A DNA stretch of 6,543 bases. Source: DATKMP01 sp035541775 (GTDB taxonomy: Bacteria; Bacteroidota; Ignavibacteria; UBA10030). The notes below the pieces were generated by a model, which was not told the origin of the DNA, made no database searches, and saw nothing but the letters and a program-made list of their open reading frames with translations. Positions 1 to 6,543 of this stretch are shown one piece after another (within the stretch, counting starts at the first letter, position 1; each line of letters starts with the position of its first letter). Made by a program: the position numbers and the translations under genes. The stretch lies in NCBI GenBank assembly GCA_035541775.1, contig DATKMP010000141.1:1-6543 (forward strand), given 5' to 3'.

Positions 1-2333
1 GTCCCAATTCCCCACGTACCGATATCGAGAATGAGATCTAATATTTCCGGCAAGGGAAACATTTGATATTTCAAAATCGGAGCAAAAGTAACGACACGCC
101 TGCCCGGACGCGCAACACCGTCATACACGGTATCATCTTCCGCTGCATACGTCGAACCGACGTACGTGATCGTCTGATCTTCTTCCGCTTTGTTCAGATC
201 ATAATGTTTAATGAGCACGTCGGGAGTTTCATGATTTTCGTGGCTGAACGTGGTTGTGACATCTAAAGCCAAAAATTCCTGTTGCGCGTTGCGGATGGTT
301 TCACTTGCGGAAGCAAACTGCAACAGATGGCGCGGATATTTCGGACAGAATCGTACTGAGTTTCGTCCTTCTACCACGGTATAACCGAGTCCCAGCGCTG
401 TTTGAACAATGCCGTCTTCTGATTTTTGGGGAGGCACTGGATAAAAATTATATGACTTTGCTACACCGGCAAATTCCGGATAGAACCGTTCATGATGTTG
501 TGATCCAACCAACCGTTGAATAACGACCGCCATTTTTTCTTCTTCCAACCGGTACGGCGTCGCCTTCATATAATCTTTTGCCGCACGTGCATACGTCGAT
601 GCATATACCAATTTAATGCTATCCAATAATTCGTTCAATCGAATCGTGGAATCGGTATTGTTATTGGGAATCATATAGGTTTGATAGACACCGGCAAACG
701 GTTGATACTGTGAATCTTCCAACAAGCTGGAAGAACGCACTGCCAATGGGACACGAGCGATTTCAATGAATTCGCGAAGGCGTTCCAAAATATCCGGCGG
801 AAAGAATGGAGCTTCTAAAAATCTGCGATGTAATTCCTCATCGCTGATGTCTTTCAGCACAACATCATCCAATTTATTTTCGCGCATAAACCGATCAAAT
901 ACATCGGTGGCGATCACTACGGCCGACGGCACAATAATTTCGACACCGTCAAATTTATTGTGAATGTTGTAACTGTTGATCAAGGTATTGATGAATCCGA
1001 GTCCGCGCGCCTTTCCACCAATGGAGCCGGTACCCATCCGTGCAAAACTTTGCCTGAAATCGAATGTATCCTTAGAAAAATCCGTAATGACACCGCGTTG
1101 GCGCGCATCTAAATACAGCAGCAGGCAACTGATAATGTCGTGGCGCAATTCGCTGATCGTATTGTAGTCTCCGACTTTTTGCGGGCGCAGGGTGTGAGCC
1201 AATCCAAATTCGGTACGCGCTTTGAGCCAGTTTGAAAAGTGATTTCGTTCCGCATGATATTGAATGCATTCATCCGGCACAGTACGTAATTGCTCTTCCA
1301 GCTGTTTTAAGTTCGTCGCCCTGCCAATTTCTCTCCCGTCTGGCATCGTAAAAATAAAATCGCCAAACCCAAAATTGTTCATCACGAATGAACTAAGATC
1401 ATGCAGCAGTGTTTGCGAACCTTTCCGCAAAAAAGAAGCACCCACAGATTTTGCCAGTTCTACTGCTTGTGCGTTGCTGGATTGGAGAAGAATCGGAATA
1501 TCCGTTTTTCTACTTCGCACCGCGCGTGCAAATTTTACGCCTGCTTCCGGGTCTTTGACACCGCCGTACATAAAATCGATATCGGAAATAACGCCAAGGA
1601 CACAGTCTTCGTATGTTTCAAAATAGGACCATGCTTCTTCAAACGTTGAACACAAAAGAATTTTCGGGCGGGCGCGCATCCGCAGAAACCGATGCGTGAG
1701 ATTTACTCCTTCCGACAGCAGCCGGCGGGATTGATTTAAGATTTCCGTGTACAACAATGGCAGGTAAGAAGAATAAAACGTAACACTGTCTTCCACCAAA
1801 ATAATACATTGCACGCCGATATTTTTTACATCGTCATCGACATTCAATTTATCTTCGACCGATTTGATGATCGCAACAAGCAATCGATAGTCGCCTTGCC
1901 AAATGAATATTTTATCGAAGACCGACGTGTCGTAATGCTGCATCAATTCTTTACGCTCGCGATTATCATACGCAAGGAGGATGACCGGCAGATCAATTCC
2001 CGATTGACGCAACCGTTCTGCAAACTGAACAACATGCATATCTTCAATATGCAGAGTCGTAATAATGAGGTCGAAATGTTCGCCCGAGGTCAATAGTTCT
2101 CTTGCCTCAGCAGCGCTGGTGACATGGGTGATCTCCGGTGGATGGCTGAGATTCAGGACTTGGAATTCCTGGCGAATAAGTTCATACAGTCTTCCGTCTT
2201 CTTCAAATAAATATTGATCGTATAAACTCGCCACCAATAAAATGTCGCGGACTTTATAACGCATCAATTTTTGAAAATGCTTGATGCGGCTTCCATAAAT
2301 ATCATCGATCGTAAATTTTTCTTTTGATTCCAT
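1..2333 (-). CDS. Two receiver domains fused to a PEP-synthase/PPDK-type ATP-grasp domain (C-terminus cut off by window edge)
   Basis: The frame is open from an ATG at 2333 to the left edge: 777 codons with no stop, so the C-terminus is missing. Residues about 28-165 fold-match a response-regulator receiver but lack its acidic residues. Residues about 174-318 form a second receiver with acidic pair E181/D182, phospho-acceptor D251 (VISDIDF), S285 and K304. After a linker comes the nucleotide-binding domain of PEP synthase/pyruvate phosphate dikinase: SIGGKARGLGF (K441), AVRSSSLLEDS (R533), FAGVYQTY (546-553), a VIQRLVG strand (Q606), FAGVAKSYNFYP (621-632) and LGLGYTVVEG (647-656). In PEP synthase this domain is followed by a phospho-histidine domain and a PEP/pyruvate barrel; whether they exist here cannot be seen. 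Start choice: AAAGG lies 4 bases before the ATG. An in-frame GTG at 2345 and ATG at 2423 are alternatives. It lies 107 bases after gdhA on the same strand. Family membership is secure; the reaction or regulatory role is unknown. Confidence 0.9.
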   Translation of the reverse strand, partial: MESKEKFTIDDIYGSRIKHFQKLMRYKVRDILLVASLYDQYLFEEDGRLYELIRQEFQVLNLSHPPEITHVTSAAEARELLTSGEHFDLIITTLHIEDMHVVQFAERLRQSGIDLPVILLAYDNRERKELMQHYDTSVFDKIFIWQGDYRLLVAIIKSVEDKLNVDDDVKNIGVQCIILVEDSVTFYSSYLPLLYTEILNQSRRLLSEGVNLTHRFLRMRARPKILLCSTFEEAWSYFETYEDCVLGVISDIDFMYGGVKDPEAGVKFARAVRSRKTDIPILLQSSNAQAVELAKSVGASFLRKGSQTLLHDLSSFVMNNFGFGDFIFTMPDGREIGRATNLKQLEEQLRTVPDECIQYHAERNHFSNWLKARTEFGLAHTLRPQKVGDYNTISELRHDIISCLLLYLDARQRGVITDFSKDTFDFRQSFARMGTGSIGGKARGLGFINTLINSYNIHNKFDGVEIIVPSAVVIATDVFDRFMRENKLDDVVLKDISDEELHRRFLEAPFFPPDILERLREFIEIARVPLAVRSSSLLEDSQYQPFAGVYQTYMIPNNNTDSTIRLNELLDSIKLVYASTYARAAKDYMKATPYRLEEEKMAVVIQRLVGSQHHERFYPEFAGVAKSYNFYPVPPQKSEDGIVQTALGLGYTVVEGRNSVRFCPKYPRHLLQFASASETIRNAQQEFLALDVTTTFSHENHETPDVLIKHYDLNKAEEDQTITYVGSTYAAEDDTVYDGVARPGRRVVTFAPILKYQMFPLPEILDLILDIGTWGIG

Positions 2334-2384
2334 ACGCCCTTTCACTTGCCAGCGTTCCTTCTCCGACCATATCGTATCTACAAG

Positions 2385-2419
2385 AATGGCGCAAGCATCG
2401 TGCCGATACCTGCGCCATT
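2385..2419 (-). other. Stem-loop between gdhA and the receiver/ATP-grasp gene
   Basis: AATGGCGCA (2385-2393) and TGCGCCATT (2411-2419) form a perfect 9-bp inverted repeat. Within the 17-base interval, ATCG (2397-2400) and CGAT (2404-2407) can add a 4-bp inner stem with a TGC triloop. It lies 21 bases past the gdhA stop codon. On the minus strand no U-run follows it (CTTGTAGATACG), so it is not a standard intrinsic terminator. A role in mRNA 3'-end protection, partial termination or translational control of the next gene is possible. The repeat is seen directly; its role is inferred. Confidence 0.6.
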
Positions 2420-2440
2420 GCATGCGTTCACTTATTCATT

Positions 2441-3781
2441 TTAAACTAATCCCTGTTCCAACATCGCATTGGCAACTTTGAGAAATCCGGCGATGTTGGC
2501 GCCAATGACATAATTGCCCGGCGCACCATACCGCGCAGCGGTTTCAACGCACGTTGCATGAATGCTTTTCATAATTTGATGCAGACGCGCATCCACTTCT
2601 TCTTTCGGCCACGGCAAGCGCATGCTATTCTGGCTCATTTCAAGTCCGGATGTTGCCACGCCGCCGGCGTTGGATGCTTTCCCCGGTGAAAAAAGAATTC
2701 CTGCATCATGAAATACTTTGATGCCCGCGAGTGTCGTCGGCATGTTGGCGCCTTCGGTCACGCACAAGCAGCCGTTCTTTACTAATTCGGCTGCATCTAT
2801 TTCATCCAGTTCATTTTGTGTTGCGCATGGCAACGCGACATCGACTTTGACATTCCAAGGATGCTTGCCTGAAAAGTACTGCACTTTAAATTTTTCGGCG
2901 TATAATTTCACTTCATCTTTCGCGCTCGCGCGCATCGAAAGCATAAAATCGATTTTTTCTCCTTTGATGCCGTCGGGATCGTACACGAATCCGTCGGGAC
3001 CGGAAAGCGTAACAACGTTTCCGCCCAATTGCGTCGCCTTCGAAACTGCTCCCCACGCAACATTGCCAAACCCGGAAACAGCGACCGTTTTTCCTTCGAT
3101 GCTCGTGCCGCGCGTCTTCAACATTTCTTCCGCAAAATACACCACGCCATAACCGGTTGCTTCAGGGCGAATAAGCGAACCGCCCCAATTCAATCCTTTT
3201 CCGGTCAGCACGCCGGTAAATTCTTTGGTGAGACGTTTGTATTGTCCGAATAAATATCCAATCTCGCGTCCACCAACGCCGATGTCGCCTGCGGGCACAT
3301 CGACATCTGCACCGATGTGGCGAAACAATTCCGTCATAAAACTCTGGCAGAACCGCATCACTTCATTATCGCTTTTTCCTTTTGGATCAAAATCCGATCC
3401 GCCTTTGCCGCCGCCCATCGGCAGCGTCGTCAAACTATTTTTAAACACTTGTTCGAATGCTAAAAATTTTAAAATACCGAGCGTGACCGATGGATGAAAC
3501 CGCAGTCCACCTTTATAAGGACCGATGGCGCTGTTCATTTGAATGCGGAATCCGCGATTGATATGAATCTCACCTTGATCATCCATCCATGGAACGCGAA
3601 ACATGACAACGCGTTCCGGTTCGACCATGCGTTCTAAAATTTTTGCATGCTGATATTCCGGATGCTGCTTGAATACCGGTTCGAGCGATTCGCACACTTC
3701 TTCCACGGCTTGATGAAATTCCGGCTCGCTCGGGTTTTTTACTTTTACATGCGAAATGATTTTGCTGATATAATCCGACAT
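2441..3781 (-). CDS. gdhA: Glutamate dehydrogenase, hexameric small-subunit type (NAD or NADP)
   Basis: This 446-residue enzyme interconverts 2-oxoglutarate plus ammonium and L-glutamate in the cytoplasm, using a nicotinamide coenzyme. It is full length (E. coli GdhA is 447). The N-terminal substrate domain carries PYKGGLRFHP (K90), the PMGGGKGG loop with catalytic K126, and PAGDIGVGGREIG with catalytic D166. The coenzyme domain starts near 230 with GFGNVA (237-242) and continues with LSGPDGFVYDP. C-terminal signatures LPCATQNELD, EGANMPTT, NAGGVATSGLEMSQN (S378) and GANIAGF are all present. F238, P262 and D263 match the NAD-linked Clostridium symbiosum enzyme, whereas E. coli has a SDSSG loop, so coenzyme choice should be left open. 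The start is supported by TTGAGG 5 bases upstream (3787-3792). An intrinsic terminator separates it from the upstream gene, so it probably has its own promoter in 3782-3982, but I found no convincing one. The family call is very secure. Confidence 0.97.
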   Translation of the reverse strand: MSDYISKIISHVKVKNPSEPEFHQAVEEVCESLEPVFKQHPEYQHAKILERMVEPERVVMFRVPWMDDQGEIHINRGFRIQMNSAIGPYKGGLRFHPSVTLGILKFLAFEQVFKNSLTTLPMGGGKGGSDFDPKGKSDNEVMRFCQSFMTELFRHIGADVDVPAGDIGVGGREIGYLFGQYKRLTKEFTGVLTGKGLNWGGSLIRPEATGYGVVYFAEEMLKTRGTSIEGKTVAVSGFGNVAWGAVSKATQLGGNVVTLSGPDGFVYDPDGIKGEKIDFMLSMRASAKDEVKLYAEKFKVQYFSGKHPWNVKVDVALPCATQNELDEIDAAELVKNGCLCVTEGANMPTTLAGIKVFHDAGILFSPGKASNAGGVATSGLEMSQNSMRLPWPKEEVDARLHQIMKSIHATCVETAARYGAPGNYVIGANIAGFLKVANAMLEQGLV

Positions 3782-3943
3782 AATATCCTCAACTTTAAAA
3801 AAGATGTGATAAGAAAACCGAAGACAGGTTCGCCGTTTTACATTCGTCGCCGTTGTTGGAAAATATAGGTAGAGATATGTAGGAGGAACGTATCATGGAG
3901 ACGCTGTCTCTGCTCACTCGTTCTTTTGTGGTGTCAATATAAA

Positions 3944-3962
3944 TGCTTTTCCTGCAAAAGCA
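3944..3962. other. Small AT-rich hairpin in the gdhA upstream region
   Basis: TGCTTTT (3944-3950) and AAAAGCA (3956-3962) pair perfectly over 7 bp around a 5-base loop (CCTGC). Read on the minus strand it is followed by TTTATATT and comes about 20 bases after the main terminator, so it might serve as a weak back-up terminator. Read on the plus strand it starts two bases after the stop of a 15-codon reading frame. Its AT-rich stem makes either role uncertain. Confidence 0.35.
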
Positions 3963-3982
3963 AACGAAGAAAAACGAACCGA

Positions 3983-4025
3983 AAAATAAAAAAGCACCGA
4001 TCCCTTTTTAGAATTGGCGCTTCTT
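3983..4025 (-). terminator. Rho-independent terminator after the DUF6580 gene
   Basis: On the minus strand AAGAAGCGCC (4025-4016) pairs with GGTGCTTTTT (3998-3989) over ten positions, including two G-U pairs. The loop is 17 bases and the 3' arm runs into a U-rich tract (TTTTTTATTTT). It begins 20 bases past the DUF6580 stop codon. It should end the receptor/DUF6580 transcript and isolate gdhA from read-through. The long loop makes it imperfect, but position and U-tract are as expected. Confidence 0.72.
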
Positions 4026-4045
4026 CGTATTGTATTGAAAAATTC

Positions 4046-4561
4046 TTAAGCTTCGGTTTGAATTTTATGCTGCAAGAAATATTCGACAGCTTCAAATATT
4101 CCAATGAATGCCGCTGTATAAACGATATCGCCTGCCAGCGAATTTCTAAAAAATGGAATTGCCATTGTATAGCATTCAAGCAAACCGCCGAACGTTTTTG
4201 GATAAAACCATCCGCCGCCGGTAAGCCAAACGCCAAAGTTCGTAACAACAAAGAATATGATCGAGCTTACCAATGTTCCGCCGACCACAAATCCCAATTT
4301 TTTATGCGATTGCAGCCACAATCCGATTACGGTCGAAAGCAGCATACTTCCATACACAAACGGAATCGTTGCATGAAATCCGATAATGCAATCACTCACG
4401 AACATTGCTGCTAATGGAATGACAAATGCAAATCGTTTGTCGAAATACATTCCGCCGATGAGCGCAATGGCGACAACAGGCACAAAATTATTCGGGTGCG
4501 GAAGCAATCGAGAAAATGCCGCGGCTACAATTAAAATACTTCCAATCATGATCTTTCGCAT
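4046..4561 (-). CDS. Small multi-pass inner-membrane protein, DUF6580-like putative transporter
   Basis: This 171-residue, strongly hydrophobic protein has roughly five or six membrane segments (about 4-20, 27-40, 45-62, 66-84, 89-108 and within 128-163). It shows the signature I associate with the DUF6580 family: SRLLPHPNNFVPV near the N-terminus (R18, P21, H22, N25), SDCIIGFH (56-63), TNFGVWL (107-113), then ECYTMAIPFFRNSLAGD (129-145) with C130, R139 and D145. No function is established for the family that I know of; its size and topology recall ECF-type vitamin S-components, but that is inference. The chosen start is the seventh codon of a longer frame, because AAGGAG sits 5 bases before that ATG. 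The gene lies 59 bases after a BtuB-like receptor with no terminator between them, which suggests a shared transcript and perhaps a shared substrate. A terminator follows it. Family call is from motif memory without a search. Confidence 0.8.
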   Translation of the reverse strand: MRKIMIGSILIVAAAFSRLLPHPNNFVPVVAIALIGGMYFDKRFAFVIPLAAMFVSDCIIGFHATIPFVYGSMLLSTVIGLWLQSHKKLGFVVGGTLVSSIIFFVVTNFGVWLTGGGWFYPKTFGGLLECYTMAIPFFRNSLAGDIVYTAAFIGIFEAVEYFLQHKIQTEA

Positions 4562-4566
4562 ACAAA

Positions 4567-4573
4567 CTCCTTT
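4567..4573 (-). promoter_or_regulatory. Ribosome binding site deciding the DUF6580 start
   Basis: AAAGGAG on the minus strand lies 5 bases before the ATG at 4561. A longer frame opening at 4579 would place this site inside its coding sequence, so the downstream ATG is preferred. The shorter product starts MRKIMIG and runs straight into a hydrophobic segment. Confidence 0.75.
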
Positions 4574-4620
4574 TATCAATTGATTTATGATACAAAAATT
4601 TTCGTTTATTCTAAAGTGTT

Positions 4621-6543
4621 TTAAAAATCTACCGCAGCCGAGACATGCAATGATCTTCCGGGCATTGGGTAAAATTGATATACTTGATAATCTCGATTAA
4701 AAATATTTTTTGCACTTACTTGCAGCGTTACATTGCCCGAGAGAAGTGAAAGACTTTTTCGTAGCGATACATCGGTCAAAGCATAAAATGGAAGGCGTTG
4801 TATGTTTGCCGCATCTGTGTACCTGCTGCCGACGAAGAATTCTTGAATATTTAAAGACCATGGAGCCAAGTTCCACGTTCCGTTCAATACGCCGGAATAT
4901 TCAGGCACGAGAGGCAATTGTTTTCCATAGCTTGCGCTTCCCACCGCAGATCGATCTTCCGCATCGACATAACTTCCTGAAGCAACGAAATTAAAAATGT
5001 TGTTTATCGTTCGATACTCGTATCGTACATCCATTCCTTGATGAGCTGCTTGACCAATATTATATGGAACAAAATTTGTTCCGTACGCTATTTTATCGGT
5101 AATGTCCATCGTGTAATAGGTCACTTGAAGATTATGCCGTCCGTAAAAATCAATCGATCCAAGCAGACCAACATCAACTGTGTTGGAACGTTCCGGCAGA
5201 AGACTCGGATTGCTGTACCCGGGAAAATACAGATCATTAAATGTCGGAACGCGAAAATTTTTACTCCAACTGCTTCGCAGATGAAGATCGTAAAATTTAT
5301 TGATCAAGATGTTGATGCCGATCTTTGGAGAAAAGGCGCTTTGTTGAACGTCCGAATAAGCATCGTACCGTCCTGTCACAAATATTCCTGCACCGCTAAA
5401 CCATTCTTCATTTGTCGAGAACTTCGATTCACTGGAGAGGTAAGCCGATTTTTGCACACGATCGGGATGTAAATCTTGCATTGAACCGTACGATAATCCT
5501 GTTTCATCAAGTTGATGTTCTCCGTATTCAATCCCGCCGACAATTTTTTCCCGTTCAGAAATCGACCAATCAATTTGCGTGTTTGCGGTACCTCCGTTTT
5601 CCAAATAACGCGTATCCGTCCATGAACTCGTATCACTGCTGATTTCATCGTCGTGTGTATATATCCCATGGAATGCCACCGTCAAAGAAGAAGCAAGATG
5701 CCATGTTGTCCCGACGATGAACCGGATATTTTCATCCTGCAAGCGTGCTGTAGAAGAGTAAATGCTCGGCGTTCCTCTTTCAAAATTTACATACTGAATG
5801 GAACTGTTAAAATCCGCCAACTCTCCCATTTGATAATTGCCGTTCCAATATGCTGACGTTCGGTGATAGTCGTTATCCGTTTGATGAACTGTCGTATCGA
5901 CGCCTCCTGCTTGATGAACGACGTAAGGAAAATTTCCTAATCCGGTTTCAGTAGTGTACCCCAACACGTTACCAATGCCTCCGATCATACCAGAACCTTC
6001 GACGGCCGTTCGGCGTTCATCAAATGAACCGAGTTCCTGCATCGCACTTGCATGGAATCCATCGTCAGCGCGGCGGGAGACGATATTGATAACACCGCCG
6101 AGTGCATTGCCGCCGTATAACGCCGATGCACCGCCGGACATATATTCGATATGATCGATCGATGACGCCGGAAGCAGCGACAAATCCACTTCACCATTCA
6201 ACGCTTGATTGATGGGACTTCCATCGAGCAAAATCGTTGCATTGGTAGGCGAGAGGCCATGGATGGAAATATTTTTCATACCCGTTTCACTACCGTAATC
6301 TCGTACATAAATACCGCTCACCAACGATACAACATCTGCTGCGGTTTTTGCATTCATTCCTTGAATCGATTCTGCTGTTACCACCTGAACAAATGCAGGC
6401 GCATCATCAGGATTTATTGCCGTTCGCGTCGCTGTCACAACAACTTCGTTGGCATGATATGTTTTTACGGTATCCGTCTCCGCCGCGATAGCAAGCGACC
6501 GCAATAAAAAAGAAAACACAATGAAAAAAAATACTGAACGCAT
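4621..6543 (-). CDS. TonB-dependent outer-membrane receptor, BtuB-like
   Basis: This 640-residue receptor would take up a scarce substrate across the outer membrane using TonB/ExbBD energy. Residues 1-21 are a signal peptide (hydrophobic core FFFIVFSFLL, cut near AIAA-E). NEVVVTATR (32-40) is the TonB box. The plug (about 45-158) contains SIHGLSPTNATILLDGSPIN and IEYMSGGASALYGGNALGGVINIVS, which are diagnostic. The barrel follows, with the BtuB-type stretch NFRVPTFNDLYFPGYSNP (429-446) and LLPERSNT, then KNIFNRDYQVYQFYPMPGR near the end. The last residue is Phe, as in barrel proteins recognised by the BAM machinery. Length and these motifs fit cobalamin receptors of about 600-650 residues. 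Related receptors for other substrates share many of them, so the substrate is inferred. The ATG is the last codon of the window. The signal peptide fits this start, but upstream signals, including any cobalamin riboswitch, are outside. It precedes the DUF6580 gene by 59 bases. Confidence 0.95.
   Translation of the reverse strand: MRSVFFFIVFSFLLRSLAIAAETDTVKTYHANEVVVTATRTAINPDDAPAFVQVVTAESIQGMNAKTAADVVSLVSGIYVRDYGSETGMKNISIHGLSPTNATILLDGSPINQALNGEVDLSLLPASSIDHIEYMSGGASALYGGNALGGVINIVSRRADDGFHASAMQELGSFDERRTAVEGSGMIGGIGNVLGYTTETGLGNFPYVVHQAGGVDTTVHQTDNDYHRTSAYWNGNYQMGELADFNSSIQYVNFERGTPSIYSSTARLQDENIRFIVGTTWHLASSLTVAFHGIYTHDDEISSDTSSWTDTRYLENGGTANTQIDWSISEREKIVGGIEYGEHQLDETGLSYGSMQDLHPDRVQKSAYLSSESKFSTNEEWFSGAGIFVTGRYDAYSDVQQSAFSPKIGINILINKFYDLHLRSSWSKNFRVPTFNDLYFPGYSNPSLLPERSNTVDVGLLGSIDFYGRHNLQVTYYTMDITDKIAYGTNFVPYNIGQAAHQGMDVRYEYRTINNIFNFVASGSYVDAEDRSAVGSASYGKQLPLVPEYSGVLNGTWNLAPWSLNIQEFFVGSRYTDAANIQRLPFYALTDVSLRKSLSLLSGNVTLQVSAKNIFNRDYQVYQFYPMPGRSLHVSAAVDF

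Noticed and set aside
1264..1649. Overlapping plus-strand frames of 120 and 82 codons
   Set aside because: Both are antisense to the continuous receiver/ATP-grasp frame, which has clear family motifs, and neither translation looks like a protein family.
2718..3152. 144-codon plus-strand frame opposite gdhA
   Set aside because: It is a mirror of the highly constrained gdhA coding sequence, and its translation is low-complexity and Ser/Pro/Thr-rich.
3932..3937. Perfect minus-strand TTGACA as a -35 box for gdhA
   Set aside because: No -10-like hexamer occurs 16-18 bases downstream (sequence there is around GAGCAGAG). TATATT at 3862-3867 has no matching -35. No promoter is called.
3926..4414. 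162-codon plus-strand frame opposite the DUF6580 gene
   Set aside because: It lies mostly antisense to a convincing membrane protein gene, runs across the terminator, and its Cys/Lys/Arg-rich translation shows no recognisable domain.
4575..4584. ATCAATTGAT palindrome before the DUF6580 gene
   Set aside because: A 10-base AT-rich palindrome next to the ribosome binding site is easily expected by chance, has no U-tract and too little stem for a terminator.
4562..4620. Search for a cobalamin riboswitch or terminator between receptor and DUF6580 gene
   Set aside because: The gap is only 59 AT-rich bases, too short for a riboswitch of about 200 bases, and has no GC stem followed by U's.
5038..5669. 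Frames on both strands inside the TonB receptor gene (144 codons plus, 97 codons minus)
   Set aside because: The receptor frame is intact through the whole stretch with barrel-type sequence; the others are out-of-frame shadows.

Overview
All four protein-coding genes found in this window lie on the minus strand. Read in the direction of transcription (right to left) they are: a BtuB-like TonB-dependent outer-membrane receptor (6543-4621), a small multi-pass membrane protein of the DUF6580 type (4561-4046), a hexameric-type glutamate dehydrogenase (3781-2441), and a large protein with two receiver-type domains joined to a PEP-synthase-like ATP-grasp domain, which runs off the left edge (2333-1). 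Gaps between genes are short (59, 264 and 107 bases). No stretch over 300 bases lacks a gene, and I saw no tRNA, rRNA, CRISPR array, insertion sequence or phage gene.

The host is a Gram-negative, diderm bacterium. This follows from the TonB-dependent receptor, with its signal peptide, TonB box, plug, barrel and terminal Phe. The combination of receptor, DUF6580 protein and receiver/PEP-synthase protein suggests the Bacteroidota/Chlorobi/Ignavibacteria side of the tree. That placement is an inference from protein families and was not tested.

Right part (about 4046-6543): the receptor and the DUF6580 gene are 59 bases apart with no terminator between them, so they look like one transcript. It ends at a good intrinsic terminator just after the DUF6580 stop (3983-4025). 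The pair could move one substrate across both membranes. The receptor resembles cobalamin receptors, but the leader that would carry a cobalamin riboswitch lies outside the window.

Left part (1 to about 3982): gdhA begins a separate unit after the terminator. Its product makes glutamate from 2-oxoglutarate and ammonium, or the reverse. The coenzyme-binding residues look more like those of NAD-linked clostridial GDH than of E. coli NADP-GDH. A 9-bp perfect hairpin without a U-tract separates it from the downstream receiver/ATP-grasp gene. In that protein the first receiver domain has lost every phosphorylation residue while the second keeps them all, and the ATP-grasp part has an altered GLGE-type motif. 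It is the least understood gene here and the best candidate for unexplored biology.
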